Shown: positions 16,630 through 26,265, counted from the stretch's first letter. The stretch: 64,000 nt of DNA from Cytobacillus pseudoceanisediminis (GCF_023516215.1 NZ_CP097349.1:4492001-4556000), one strand, 5' to 3'. Notes: generated by a model not told the origin, from the letters alone. A program made the numbers and translations.

Positions 16630-17598
16630 ATGGGGAGATCAATGATGTTCGGAAAAGGAAAGTTGAAGCGGCTGGAGGAAGAAAAGAGGGAATTGGAATC
16701 AAGCATTCAGGCTGCTGAAGAAGAATTTCAGCGCAGGGAAAAGTATTATCAGACACTGATTCATTCTTTTAATGAAGATTTGACGAATACGGTAAGCCAG
16801 CATGAGATTGTTAATGGACAGCATTACATGCTGGGAGATTTGGTTTTGAAAATTAAAGACGGTTTTGAAAACGTAAAAAGACATAGTGAAGCTACTTTTA
16901 CAAACAGCCTCACTTTATCTGATAAGGGGGAAAATCTGATCCAGTCTGCAAAAGAGATGGTAAAAAGCTCGGAGGAAGGCCGTGGATCCGTGAGCAAGTC
17001 TGAACAGCTTATTAAGCAGCTGGGTGAGCAATTAGAAGTGAATTCACAGAAGATGGAGGCGCTGAGCAAAAGGTCAAAAGAAATTGAGATGATTGTTCAG
17101 GTCATAAAAGATATCGCGGAACAAACAAATCTCCTGGCTTTGAATGCATCCATCGAAGCGGCACGCGCAGGCGAGCAGGGCAAAGGATTTGCTGTCGTTG
17201 CGGATGAGGTCCGGAAACTGGCTGAAAGCACAGCGACGAGTACGGCTAATATCAGTTCCCTGACGAAAAATATTCAGGACGATATTGAAGCAACACTGAA
17301 CTCCACAGTCGCAAGCACCGAATTAATTAAAGATGGCATGTCCCTCAGCGGTCAAACAACCAGCAAAATTGATTCAATCACAAGCCTTATCCATACGGTT
17401 GAAACAGAAGTCAGTGAAGTAATTGAAATGATAAACGCTCAGAAGGGATATTCCCAGGAGGTGGCCGCTGAGATTTCGGAGACGAAGTCAGTTTTTGATC
17501 AAGTGAACGAGCTGATCCAGAGGCATATTGACGATGCAAGGGTCGTTGACGAGAAGCTCGAAGGTGCCATCTCGCAGGTTAAGGCGGTAAATTACTAA
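16630..17598 (+). CDS. Soluble methyl-accepting chemotaxis protein
   Basis: Cytoplasmic chemoreceptor of 322 residues with no membrane segment. An N-terminal coiled coil (about 8-40, rich in Glu/Lys) leads to a short middle region, then the methyl-accepting signalling domain with the conserved hairpin tip ([33 protein letters not shown]). Architecture recalls B. subtilis YfmS. It would signal to CheA/CheW in the cytoplasm. ATG 16630 lies 11 nt after AAAGGAG; ATGs at 16642 and 16645 are alternative starts. It is followed 20 bp later by a transmembrane receptor, probably on the same transcript. Confidence 0.87.
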   Translation: MGRSMMFGKGKLKRLEEEKRELESSIQAAEEEFQRREKYYQTLIHSFNEDLTNTVSQHEIVNGQHYMLGDLVLKIKDGFENVKRHSEATFTNSLTLSDKGENLIQSAKEMVKSSEEGRGSVSKSEQLIKQLGEQLEVNSQKMEALSKRSKEIEMIVQVIKDIAEQTNLLALNASIEAARAGEQGKGFAVVADEVRKLAESTATSTANISSLTKNIQDDIEATLNSTVASTELIKDGMSLSGQTTSKIDSITSLIHTVETEVSEVIEMINAQKGYSQEVAAEISETKSVFDQVNELIQRHIDDARVVDEKLEGAISQVKAVNY

Positions 17599-17618
17599 GT
17601 TTTCAAAAGGGGTCAATT

Positions 17619-19616
17619 ATGAAAAAGAAAAAACAGAAAGAAAAAGGGTCGCTGTTTTCATTTACTATTAGAAAGAAATTATTGCTCTCATTTATTATTA
17701 TTCTATTAATTCCATCGACTTCAATTGGATACATTTCCTATCAAAAGGCTCAAGAAGAAATAACAGGCCAGATTGAAATGAGTGCGGATGACAATGTAAA
17801 AATCCTTGACCAATTTATCATGGACTTTATTAAAACAAAAATGGAAGATACGAATTATTTTTCAAAGCGGATACAGAAGGATTTTTACACTGCGGAGGAA
17901 TTAGAGGAGACGAATAAAGCCTTTAGTCAATATAAAGAGCTGAATCCGGAGGCAGTTGCCATTTATGCAGGCTCTGAAAATGGAGATTTAGTCATTTATC
18001 CGCGTGCAGATTTGCCGGCTGACTTTGATGCAACCACACGCCCCTGGTATCAGGGAGCCATGGAGGCAAAGGGAAAAGCCTTTATCACAGAGCCATATGT
18101 TGATGCTGTAAGCGGAAATATCCTAATCACAGTAGCCCAAAAGCTCGGCGACAGCTCCGGTGTTATCGGGATTGACTTAAGTCTCTCTGCTCTAAGTGAA
18201 CTATCCAATAACATTAAGATTGGGAAAGAAGGCTATCCCGCTATCTTAAGTGCGGAGGGAAGCTTTTTAGTGCACCCTCAGGAGAAGCCAGGCACAGAGG
18301 CAGAGGGAAGCTGGCTGCCGGAAGTACTGGAAAAGGAAAAAGGGCAGGTAGAATACACTCTTGATGGCGAAAAGAAAGAAATGCACTTTACCACCAATGG
18401 CCTGACAGGCATGAAGGTGCTTGGCACAATGAATCTGGAAGAAGTAACATCAGCCGTACAGCCTATCTTAGTGTCGACGATTATATTCATAGCCATTTTC
18501 GTACTTATAGGTGCACTTATTTCCTATTTTATTGTCCGGTCGATCACACGCCCGCTCAATCAGCTGATCGCAGCAACTGATAAAGTCAGCGAGGGAGACC
18601 TGACTCAGAAATTTGAGGTTAAAAATAACGATGAAATCAGCAAACTGGGCATCAGCTTCAATAAGATGGTCGCCTCCCTTCAGCAATTAATCAACCAGGT
18701 AGGTGAAAAAGCGGTTCACCTTGCTTCATCATCGGAGCAGCTGACGGCAAGCTCCGAACAGAATAACATGGCAACAGAGCAGGTGGCCAACTCCATCCAG
18801 GAAGTAGCAACAGCTACTGAGCAGCAGACGGAAAAGGTGAAAGAAAGCACTTCTGTCGTAAAAGAGATGTCCGGCCGCATTCAGAGAATCATGCTCAACA
18901 CAAATGTCGTTGCCCAAACAGCTAATGAAACAAATGAAGTGGTTGTAAAAGGAAATGAAGCGATCGACCTTTCAACAAACCAGATGAAAAATATTAACCT
19001 AACAGTCTCTGAACTAGGTTCAATTGTTCATACATTAGGGAAGCGATCAGAGGAAATTGGCCAGATTGTCAATGTCATTTCTGAAATTGCCGATCAGACG
19101 AATCTGCTCGCACTGAACGCAGCGATTGAAGCAGCAAGGGCAGGTGAGCACGGGAGAGGCTTCGCCGTTGTAGCTGATGAAGTCCGCAAGCTGGCGGAAC
19201 AATCATCCAAATCGACGGAAAGCATCCGCGAACTGATCTCAACGATTCAAACGGACACAAGCAAGGCCATCACTTCAATGGAAAAGGGAACAGCGGAAGT
19301 GGAAAAAGGAATTGACCTGGTTAACAATGCAGGAGATGCCTTCAGCCACATCCAGCAATTTGCCGACACCGTTTCGGGCCAGATCGCGGAAGTTTCCTCA
19401 TCCATCAAGGACATGGCCGAAGGTGCCGACCAGGTGGTGGAACTCGTAAGCGCAATCGAAGAAATTGCTGCTGTCACCACAGCTGAAAGCCAGGACGTAT
19501 CCGCTGCTACAGAAGAGCAGCTGGCGTCCATGGAAGAAATTGCGGCATCTGCTGCTTCGCTTTCGGGGATGGCGGAGGAGCTGCTGGATTCTATTAAGAA
19601 GTTTAAAGTGAATTAA
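17619..19616 (+). CDS. Transmembrane methyl-accepting chemotaxis protein (dCache-HAMP-MA)
   Basis: Chemoreceptor of 665 residues. First membrane helix at about 20-40, extracellular double-Cache ligand domain at about 50-275 ([33 protein letters not shown]), second helix at about 283-305, HAMP at about 306-358 ([20 protein letters not shown]) and the methyl-accepting domain to the end, with tip [20 protein letters not shown]. dCache domains bind amino acids, organic acids or other small metabolites directly. The position next to catabolic operons suggests taxis toward one of their substrates. It ends at a terminator. Confidence 0.92.
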   Translation: MKKKKQKEKGSLFSFTIRKKLLLSFIIILLIPSTSIGYISYQKAQEEITGQIEMSADDNVKILDQFIMDFIKTKMEDTNYFSKRIQKDFYTAEELEETNKAFSQYKELNPEAVAIYAGSENGDLVIYPRADLPADFDATTRPWYQGAMEAKGKAFITEPYVDAVSGNILITVAQKLGDSSGVIGIDLSLSALSELSNNIKIGKEGYPAILSAEGSFLVHPQEKPGTEAEGSWLPEVLEKEKGQVEYTLDGEKKEMHFTTNGLTGMKVLGTMNLEEVTSAVQPILVSTIIFIAIFVLIGALISYFIVRSITRPLNQLIAATDKVSEGDLTQKFEVKNNDEISKLGISFNKMVASLQQLINQVGEKAVHLASSSEQLTASSEQNNMATEQVANSIQEVATATEQQTEKVKESTSVVKEMSGRIQRIMLNTNVVAQTANETNEVVVKGNEAIDLSTNQMKNINLTVSELGSIVHTLGKRSEEIGQIVNVISEIADQTNLLALNAAIEAARAGEHGRGFAVVADEVRKLAEQSSKSTESIRELISTIQTDTSKAITSMEKGTAEVEKGIDLVNNAGDAFSHIQQFADTVSGQIAEVSSSIKDMAEGADQVVELVSAIEEIAAVTTAESQDVSAATEEQLASMEEIAASAASLSGMAEELLDSIKKFKVN

Positions 19617-19623
19617 ATTAAAG

Positions 19624-19651
19624 GACCCGCCGGTTTGGCGGGTCTGTTTTT
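19624..19651 (+). terminator. Intrinsic terminator after the chemoreceptors
   Basis: GACCCGCC (19624-19631) and GGCGGGTC (19637-19644) form a perfect 8-bp stem with a GGTTT loop, then TGTTTTT. Confidence 0.88.
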
Positions 19652-19668
19652 ATGTGGCGGCAGGTTCA

Positions 19669-20059
19669 GAATGTGAACCCTGCAAAAAGAGCACGGAAAC
19701 ATACAAATAGATGCTTAACCCTGCAAATAGAACTGGAAATTCTGCAAATAGAATAGGTAATTTACAAATAGTTAGCTGGATACTGCAAATAGATGAACTG
19801 CATAAGAACGGGAAACGGCTCGCTTAGTTGATTTGCAAATAGAACCGGGGATTCTGCAAATAAACCGGAGTATGCTGCAAATAGCAGGATAAATTCTGCA
19901 AATAGAACGGGAAAAGTACAAATACCAGGCTGCTACAAGCAAATAGACGAGCAGCAATAGATCGGGGGTCAGTCTAGGATGATCAAATTGCAAATAGAAT
20001 CTTAGATTTTGGAAAAAGAACTGGGAGCTCGCAAATAGATTCAGGCTTCTTGCAAATAG
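19669..20059 (-). repeat. CTATTTGCA periodic array 3 (about 16-17 units, 20-21-bp period)
   Basis: Read on the minus strand, units starting CTATTTGC recur every 20-21 bp from 20059 down to 19682, with two places where the rhythm is lost for about 50 bp (around 19800-19830 and 19945-19985). Several units are degenerate (CTTTTTCC, CTATTTGT). The tails favour GRTTTCCCGTT-like sequence. The last unit ends GTTCACATTC (complement of 19669-19678), identical to the cap of array 1. It begins 17 bp behind the minus-strand terminator at 20077. No ORF is credible across it. Confidence 0.85.
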
Positions 20060-20076
20060 ATATATTCCTCCCAAAT

Positions 20077-20116
20077 TAAAAAAAGCTGCAAAAGCGTATC
20101 CAGCGCTTTCGCAGCT
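20077..20116 (-). terminator. Intrinsic terminator of the minus-strand small genes
   Basis: AGCTGC (20084-20089) pairs with GCAGCT (20111-20116) and AAAGCG (20091-20096) with CGCTTT (20104-20109), with one A/C mismatch. On the minus strand the stem is followed by a T7 tract (20078-20084). Confidence 0.82.
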
Positions 20117-20120
20117 CCGT

Positions 20121-20396
20121 TTAAGGAAAATAGATATCAAGACGATTTTTATCTCTCCGCATAATATAGTAATTTTGAAAATCCTCGCCTATCAATATAT
20201 TACGATACTTCTTCGAGTTGATGGTTACGATCCGCTTTCTGTTTTTGATAAAATATATCGTCCCCTCGTGGACGTAAATCTCATTAAAGCTGATACCATC
20301 CCGATCAATAAGCCCCTCTTCATAATAATAATTCAAAATGACATGCCTGTTCTTATAATCGCACAAAATCGTCAGGTCCCTCACTTGTTTTTCCAT
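20121..20396 (-). CDS. Small protein of unknown function
   Basis: A 91-residue protein I do not recognise. It is rich in charged and aromatic residues (NYYYEEG, IYFIKNRKR, YYIMRRDKNR), has no signal peptide or membrane segment, and reads as a small beta-rich soluble domain. It sits directly behind the small gene at 20401, with which it probably overlaps once that gene's frame is repaired, and is followed by a terminator, so the two form a bicistronic unit. Spacing of the possible ribosome site (GAGGGT) to the ATG is unusually short, consistent with translational coupling. Confidence 0.65.
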   Translation of the reverse strand: MEKQVRDLTILCDYKNRHVILNYYYEEGLIDRDGISFNEIYVHEGTIYFIKNRKRIVTINSKKYRNILIGEDFQNYYIMRRDKNRLDIYFP

Positions 20397-20640
20397 ACCC
20401 TCAAAACATACCCCCGCATCCGCATTGATCGATAAATTGAGTGTCTGCTTTATTTCCGAAGTATATGAGCAGCGCTTCAGTTAGATAGTTATCGGGATTA
20501 CCTAACTCAGCTGGTGTGACTATATTGACATAATATCCTTTAGCTGTCTGGCTTACTGCCGCCATCGCATCGTTGATCAGAAGCTCCAAATCACTAGCGT
20601 AATTACCATGCTCAAGTGAAATAGACCAGTTCTGTTCCAT
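20381..20640 (-). CDS. Small conserved-looking protein, probable frameshift near the 3' end
   Basis: As sequenced it reads 79 residues and stops at 20401 (ending CGCGGMF). Adding one base to the C5 run at 20411-20415 (G run on the coding strand) gives the ending CGCGGYVLRVWKNK with a stop at 20381, which matches the RVW still visible in the decayed copy at 21898. The N-terminus NWSISLEHGNYASDLELLI and core SQTAKGYYVNIVTP have no motif I know. The CGCGG cluster could bind metal. The ATG at 20640 has GAGGTG upstream. Function unknown. Confidence 0.65.
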
Positions 20641-20703
20641 ATTAGCACCTCAATTCAGCCTGATTATAAAATAATTGATTAGAAATATTTGTGCAGTTAA
20701 TCA

Positions 20704-21669
20704 CTATTCAGGGGATTTTTGATAAATTCGGTGTCTTTTATTTCTTTTAAAAGAAAGGTTCATTCTGGAGAGTAATCTTGAAGCCGTATAGGGGGAGGGT
20801 ATATGGGTAAATGAGCGGAATTCCCAGTTGGTAATTGACGGCTTAATAAGCCGGAAGTAGTCTTGGATAGCCGCTTCATGTGCCAGAGGGGAGGAAAACA
20901 TACACATTGGGCAGTGCCATTTCCCCCAATGGAAAATCATCGGAAGGGAAGTGCATTTAGGACAGCTAACACCAGTGAGAACTTCCTCAGCTGAGACATT
21001 GAAGTGCTCGAGAATCTCGGATGGTGAAGGATTATGTTTTTTTAACAAAGTTCGGCACAGCTTCCGTATCTCTTTAGGGTCAGTTTTTTCTTGAGGGTAC
21101 TTATTTTCAATCTCATTAATTCTGTATAAAAGATGATGGGAGTGTAGAACTTTGTTAGATATACTCAGTGGATCTTTATCGGTTTTAATAATGGTGGAAG
21201 GATGGCTGATCACAACTAAGAATTCTACAGGAATCCCGGGAAATCCATTAAAATTGAGCCACGTTCTAAACTGATTCGTCTGATGTCGGGCTTGTGAAAT
21301 GGGGTCGTGAAACCCTTCCTCTTTGTCATTGTGAATGCGGAGGAGCTGCTGAAAATGAGGGTCGAAAATCAAAGTTCCTGTCCAATTTTTAACTTCTAAA
21401 ATGAGAGCGTAGTTCGTAGTTATCAGCAATGCATCGATCTGGAAGAAGTGTGTTCCGCTTGATAGCCGCAGGTTATGAAAAATCCAATATTTTTTAGGAT
21501 CTAGAAAGCTTAAGTAATAAAATAATCTTTCTTCTCCCTTAAAGCCAGCGCTTCTCATTTTATAATCTGAGGTCATTTTTTCTCGCGCAGGATGCTGTTC
21601 GGGCGTTCTTCTTAACAACGCTTCAAGCTGTAGGTTAATTTCGGGGATTTTCAGGCTTTTAATAATCAA
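20704..21669 (-). CDS. NERD-domain protein with C-terminal zinc ribbon
   Basis: A 321-residue protein with a nuclease-related domain at about residues 35-160: GEERLFYYLS, then FFQIDALLITTNYALILEVKNW, which holds the Asp and Glu-x-Lys positions of the restriction-endonuclease-like core. Near residues 238-258 a CPKC...CPMC pair forms a likely zinc ribbon. NERD proteins are thought to process DNA, though few are characterised. TTG start at 21669 is chosen because AAAGGAG lies 8-9 nt upstream. It stands alone between small minus-strand genes and TATTTGCA arrays 3 and 4 in the least metabolic part of the window. Confidence 0.8.
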   Translation of the reverse strand: MIIKSLKIPEINLQLEALLRRTPEQHPAREKMTSDYKMRSAGFKGEERLFYYLSFLDPKKYWIFHNLRLSSGTHFFQIDALLITTNYALILEVKNWTGTLIFDPHFQQLLRIHNDKEEGFHDPISQARHQTNQFRTWLNFNGFPGIPVEFLVVISHPSTIIKTDKDPLSISNKVLHSHHLLYRINEIENKYPQEKTDPKEIRKLCRTLLKKHNPSPSEILEHFNVSAEEVLTGVSCPKCTSLPMIFHWGKWHCPMCMFSSPLAHEAAIQDYFRLIKPSITNWEFRSFTHIPSPYTASRLLSRMNLSFKRNKRHRIYQKSPE

Positions 21670-21739
21670 GTATGTCTCTCCTTTCTATGATAATAAGTTA
21701 TTTTCGATAGTAATCTTAATTTATTTTTTTATATAGGAG

Positions 21740-21906
21740 TTTATTTGCAGGTTTTTGTGCTCTATTTGCAAATTATCTAACTCTATATGCAAGTATTAGA
21801 CAATGGCTGTTTCCCGAATATTTTATTAGCAGAAAGTAGGCTGCTATTTGCAAAACGACCCTTGCTATTTGCAGCTTTCCCACTTAATTTGCAAAGTCCA
21901 CATGTC
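21740..21906 (+). repeat. TATTTGCA periodic array 4 (7-8 units)
   Basis: TATTTGC-like cores start at 21742, 21763, 21784, 21824, 21845, 21866 and about 21885, spaced 20-21 bp with one position (about 21805) eroded. The last core runs into GTCCACATGTC (21896-21906), a diverged form of the GTTCACATTC cap. Unlike arrays 1-3 it is not oriented with the preceding gene: it lies upstream of the NERD gene and against the 3' end of the decayed small gene. Confidence 0.78.
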
Positions 21907-22112
21907 CCACCCCATACCCTCCACATCCACTTTATTTCCGAAGTGCCATCTGTTAAGTAGTCATCTGGATTTTCCAGCTTACCCGGTGTGACAATATTGA
22001 CATAGTATCGCTTTGCTGTCTGGCTGACAGCTGCCATAGCATTATTGAGCAGCAGCCCTAGGTTATTTACATACTCACCATGCTCCAGGGAAGCAGACCA
22101 GTTCTTTTCCAT
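21898..22112 (-). pseudogene. Decayed paralog of the 20381-20640 small gene
   Basis: The first 53 or so residues (NWSASLEHGEYVNNLGLLLNN, SQTAKRYYVNIVTPGKLENPD) match the 20640 protein closely. The DNA then shows losses of about 10 and about 37 bases relative to that gene, around the shared CTTCGGAAATAAAG and AGGGTATGG blocks. The open frame consequently runs out of family sequence and into array 4 as far as 21783. Unlike the single-base breaks elsewhere these are multi-base deletions, so this is real decay. The start codon and an AGAGAGATG leader remain. Confidence 0.7.
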
Positions 22113-22160
22113 GATGGCATCTCTCTTCAGTTATATCTTACAATACATGGAAAATTGATG

Positions 22161-22178
22161 ATGTGAGTTGAATCACAT
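22161..22178. promoter_or_regulatory. CRP/FNR-type inverted repeat
   Basis: ATGTGA-GTTGAA-TCACAT contains TGTGA-N6-TCACA, the classical Crp/Fnr-family site. It lies 49 bp upstream of the decayed small gene (minus strand) and just past the PIG-L gene's 3' end, so its present target is unclear. Confidence 0.4.
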
Positions 22179-22182
22179 GGGC

Positions 22183-22212
22183 ATTAAAATAGAACAGCCG
22201 CATACGCAGCTG
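22183..22212 (-). terminator. Possible terminator of the PIG-L gene
   Basis: CAGCCGC (22195-22201) pairs with GCAGCTG (22206-22212) apart from one mismatch; on the minus strand the stem is followed by TTCTATTTTAAT. Confidence 0.4.
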
Positions 22213-22223
22213 CCCATAATAAA

Positions 22224-24727
22224 TTATTCATTTTGGCCGTAGCTGATCAAGTTTGTAAAAATGCGGTAGCCTCCCGGGACCTGGCCTTGAATCTGGCGAT
22301 AGAATACCAGGTTGGTATAAAGGTAGGTGCCTTCTCCGTAATCGGCCATGAGAATGCCGCCATCAAATGGCTCCTCATTCGGATCCCCCATGCGAACGAA
22401 GGTTTCAAAGCGGTCATCCCACTGCATTGGATAGTATAATCCTCTTTCCTGTATCCAGTTGGCCCAGTCGTCTTCAGTAATGTTATTTGGATAGTTGAAG
22501 AGCGGCGATTCAGGCTGCAGAACGGTAACAGGTGCATTTTCATCGGTTACCCTCCATCTGATGGATGGGTTTCCGATAGTCAGCGGGTATGGGGCAGTGT
22601 CTTCCGTCACCCAGCCATCGTTCGGCTTATGGTATTGGACCACCATATGCCCGCCATTTGCGACGTATTCCTTTAAACGCTCATTATTTGCTGTTAAGTC
22701 TTCACGTGACAGGTAGGCACGGATACCAACAACGATTGTATCGTATTGGCTTAAGTCCCCTGAAGCAAGATCTGTCTCAGTAAGCTTCGTCACATCAAGT
22801 CCTGCATTGGACAAGTAATCTGCCACTTTATCAAAACCGCTTTCAATGTAGCCGACCTTTAGGCCTTCTGGTGCCAGCAATTCAAAGGCGACCCCATTGA
22901 CCTGGGCTGGATAGAGGTAATAAAATGTTCCGATATGGTCATATTGAATTTCTTGAACTGTTGAATCAAAGCTCTTTCCATTTACGGCTGCCTCGGCGGA
23001 TAGTTTAAAGTCACCTTCCTGAATATCCGCAGGCGGGTTCAGTGTAAAGGTAACCTCTTTTTCCTCCAATGAGGCTTCGAAGTAAACTTCAGCCTTTTCG
23101 GGGCTTACTGACCATCCTTCCGGAACATTTAAGGATACGGAAGCCTGTGCAGCTCCTTCACGGTAATTTTTCACTTTTACATTTACAGGCACTTCTTCCT
23201 GAACGTCAGCGGTATTTATAACCAGATCTTCAGGAGAAAGGGTAAGGCCAACGTCCGGCAGTACGGCAATGGTGCCATCCAGTTCAGAGACAGTCACTGT
23301 CTTTGCACCGGCTGATTCATAGCTGACCTTTGCCTGTATGGCAGGGGTTTCGTATGCGTGATAATACGCTGCATCAGCTGGAACTTGGACCTTAAAAGTA
23401 ACTTCAGCCGTTTTACCGGGTGCAAGGTCAGCAGCCTTGGACTTATTAGAAACCTTCCAGCCCTCAGGAGTGATCAGTTCAACATCAGCTTTCTTCAGCT
23501 TCTGACTGCCATTATTCGTTAAGGTAACAGTAACAGCCGTTTTCTGCCCTTTTGTCAGGATATTGGTCTCCGCCTGTGCATTAATCTCAAGGTCGGAGGA
23601 TACCAGGCTCACATTCAGCAGCTGTTCTTTTTTCACTTCCAGCTTATGAAGAAGATCAGACTTCAGCTGGGAATCAAGCTTGGATTTCTCCGTTTTCTTT
23701 ACTAAACGGTCTGCTTCTTTTAATGCTTGCTGCGTCTTACTGAATACCTGGCGGCTAGGGTAGCTGGAGATAATTCCATCCAGGCTTTTTGGAATTTTGT
23801 AAAATGCACCTGCAATGCTTTTTCTTTCTTAGGAAACGTTTTTGCCCATTCGTTAAAATCATATGGGATACCGGCAAAAAGATCATTGCTGCCATTTGTT
23901 TCAACCGCACTATCTACTAACTCCAGATGCGTTTGTCTTGGCGCGACAGGGATGTCATTGCCCATTCCCTGGCTTTTGTGCATATAGCGTGATTCCTCGC
24001 CGATTTGCGGATAGGACATGCCGTAGATAGGATCAAGCATGCCTATTTCAATCGATGTATCTGCTGTATCTTTACTGTCTGCCGGCAAATAGAACTTCTT
24101 TGTCTGCCAGACGGATAATCCCTCTTTTAATTGTTCAGGAAAAATGTTAGGATCTGCGGCATCTTTGAAGGCTTCCTGGCTGAGAATGGTCATTGTGCGG
24201 TGGTGTCCGTGCTGGGTATCCGAGTCTCTGAAGGATGGCATGACGATATCTGGCTGGTAAGTACGAATAAAACGGATTAATCTTTCATAAGTAAGGTCCT
24301 TGCCCCAGTGGCTTAAGGTTTCATCCTTTGTTTTGGAAAAGCCGAAATCATAGATGGTATCAGAGGTTGTTTCACTCAAATGGTAGGCTTTAACTCCGGT
24401 GATCTTTGCTGCTTCAATCATTTCCCGGGAGCGGATAATTCCAAGGCCGTTCCCAAGCTCCTGCCCGATTTCATTCTGGCCGCCCTCGCCGCGGTTGGCA
24501 ATCAGGCTTGAGGTTTTAACACCAAGTCCTCTTGATAAGTAAGCAAGAAAGTCACTGCGCTCATCGTCAGGATGTGCTCCTGTATTCAAAAAGCTGACTG
24601 TTGTGTCCAGCGGCTTCACTGCACTCCATAGGTCGGGGTCATGCTCTTCTGACTGGGCACTTCCGCTGAGAGGCAGAAGGGAGATAATTAACGCTAAGGA
24701 CAAAAAATAAATAAAGATTTTTTTCAA
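22224..24727 (-). CDS. Secreted PIG-L family deacetylase with NEW3 domains, frame broken once
   Basis: A secreted zinc-dependent N-deacetylase. Residues 1-24 are a signal peptide. The PIG-L/LmbE core follows with GAHPDDE (zinc ligands) and SDTQHGHHRT (third ligand). The first frame stops at 23720; restoring one G (C on the plus strand) at about 23779-23781 gives AWDGIISSYPSRQVFSKTQQALKEAD and joins the 470-residue second frame, total about 834 residues. The second part has two NEW3-like beta domains (TVTLTNNG...PEGWKV; VKVKNYREG...PEGWSV) and a ThuA/amidotransferase-like domain (DTIVVGIRAYL, GGHMVVQYH). Substrate may be an N-acetylated sugar or glycoconjugate. It is divergent from the ROK-ABC-lyase operon and shares its control region. 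Confidence 0.82.
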
Positions 24728-24794
24728 TTTGTGTAACCCCTTTCAAAATGGTTTAACAGCGCTACTCTTACACTCCTTTCATCATGGGTCTAAA

Positions 24795-24828
24795 GCAGGT
24801 TAGTTAAACATCCTAACTAACTACCTGC
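24795..24828. promoter_or_regulatory. ROK-type operator 1 in the divergent promoter region
   Basis: GCAGGTTAGTTA and TAACTAACTACCTGC form an imperfect 34-bp inverted repeat around AACATCC; the core is TTAGTTA-N7-TAACTAA (24800-24820). Its TTAGTT/AACTAA arms resemble the B. subtilis XylR (ROK) operator. It lies 70-100 bp upstream of the PIG-L start. Confidence 0.55.
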
Positions 24829-24960
24829 AACTACCCGCCTAATAAATTTCATAATAGGGTAAATCTGCTAATAATTCAATATTCTAAAAATTAATTTAAT
24901 TAAAATCCTCCTTTAGTCATATAAATAATCGCAATTATCATAAAATTAAAAATGATGGGT

Positions 24961-24974
24961 TGTAAACGATTACC
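24961..24974. promoter_or_regulatory. Candidate cre site
   Basis: TGTAAACGATTACC matches the CcpA cre consensus except at the last base and lies between the two ROK-type operators in the PIG-L/ROK divergent region. Confidence 0.45.
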
Positions 24975-24996
24975 AGGTAGGTTATATTGAAGTTAA

Positions 24997-25013
24997 TTAG
25001 TAATATTTACTAA
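24997..25013. promoter_or_regulatory. ROK-type operator 2
   Basis: TTAGTAA-TAT-TTACTAA is a perfect inverted repeat ending 22 bp before the ROK gene, with arms like those of the 24800 operator. It would allow autoregulation and control of the importer genes downstream. Confidence 0.5.
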
Positions 25014-25035
25014 CCAAATCAATTAAGGCCGTGAT

Positions 25036-26248
25036 GTGATGAATTTTAATGGGACACCGATGCAAATGAAATCAATCAATAAAAAGAGAGTACTTCAATG
25101 GATTCAGGAAAATTCACCGACTTCAAGGGCCGAGATTGCTGCGAAGATTTCCATAAGCAAGCCGACTGTTTCTTTACTGGTAGATGAATTGATAGGGGAA
25201 AAGTGGGTGTATGAAAAAGGGATAGGCGAATCGTCTTCACAAGGCGGAAGGAGACCGATACATCTTTATTTCAATGAAAAAGCGGCTTATGTAATCGGAA
25301 CAGATATCGGCGGCACGAAAGTAAAGACAGTCATTAGCGATCTCGGAGGCAACATCGTCCATTCCAGCAGTTTTTCAACCTGTCAATTTTTAGAATCTGG
25401 ACTTTTAAAACAAATCGCCAAAGAAGTGCAGTCCATGCTGGAGGAATGCCAAATCCCCTGGATCAGGTGCTTGGAATGGGAGCAGGGGTTCCGGGGATTA
25501 CACAAACATCCAGCGGAGTCGTCTTGGAAGCACCAAGCCTCAACTGGATTCGATACCCGTTCTTAGCGGAAGCCAACAAATACTTCTCTTTCCCGGTTCA
25601 TGTGGACAATGATGTGAATGTTGGAGCACTTGGGGAGCAATGGCTCGGAAATGCGAAAAATAAACAGAATGTTCTGTTTATGGCGGTCGGAACAGGCGTT
25701 GGAAGCGGAATTATTATCAATAATCAGCTGTACCGCGGGTATACAAATGCTGCTGGCGAGATGGGCTATATGGTGACGGATAAAACAGACATGAAAAAAG
25801 ACTTTAAGCCAATCTTTCACCGCTACGGTTATTTGGAAAGCGTCGCCGGCGGAAAATCAATCGGAAAAAAACTGACGGAAGTCATTCATCAGGATCCGGA
25901 CCACCCTGCCTACTCTCAGGCAATAAAGGGAGAACTGCCGGGGGAAATGGCCTTTGCGCTTGCGAAAAAGGCGACAAATTAGCCATTACGGTCATTGAAG
26001 AAGCAATTGAACATCTGGCCTATGGAATCATTAATGCCGCGAGCTTATTGAATCCTGAAGTCATTATTTTAGGAGGTGGTGTTCTAAAATCATCTGATTA
26101 CATTTTGCCTAAATTGGACAGGATCGTGAATCACTATCTTCCAAGTTCAGTAGAATTAAAGATTTCAAGATTAGGTGATAATGCGGGAGTCCTGGGTGCT
26201 GTTTCACTCTTTTTGCGGGAGCATGATAGTATTATCAAATTTTCTTAA
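25036..26248 (+). CDS. ROK-family transcriptional regulator, frame broken twice
   Basis: XylR/NagC-type repressor: winged HTH at about residues 12-60 (SRAEIAAKISISKPTVSLLVDEL), then the ROK sugar-kinase-like domain (IGTDIGGTKVK, HVDNDVNVGALGE, GVGSGIIINNQLYRG, NPEVIILGGGVL). One C is missing in the C run at 25455-25458 and one A in the run at 25965-25969; repairing both gives about 404 residues. The usual zinc motif CGCGxxGCxE after GEMGYM is absent, the region reading TDKTDMKKDFKPIFHRYG instead. GTG 25036 is followed directly by ATG 25039, either possible. It probably responds to a sugar or derivative and controls both divergent units. Confidence 0.83.
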
Positions 26249-26265
26249 ACGAGGGGGATTTTTCA

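Noticed and set aside
19669..20059. CRISPR array
   Set aside because: The conserved part of each unit is only about 8-10 bp, the period is 20-21 bp, tails are not unique full-length spacers, heads degenerate along the array, and no cas gene is present.
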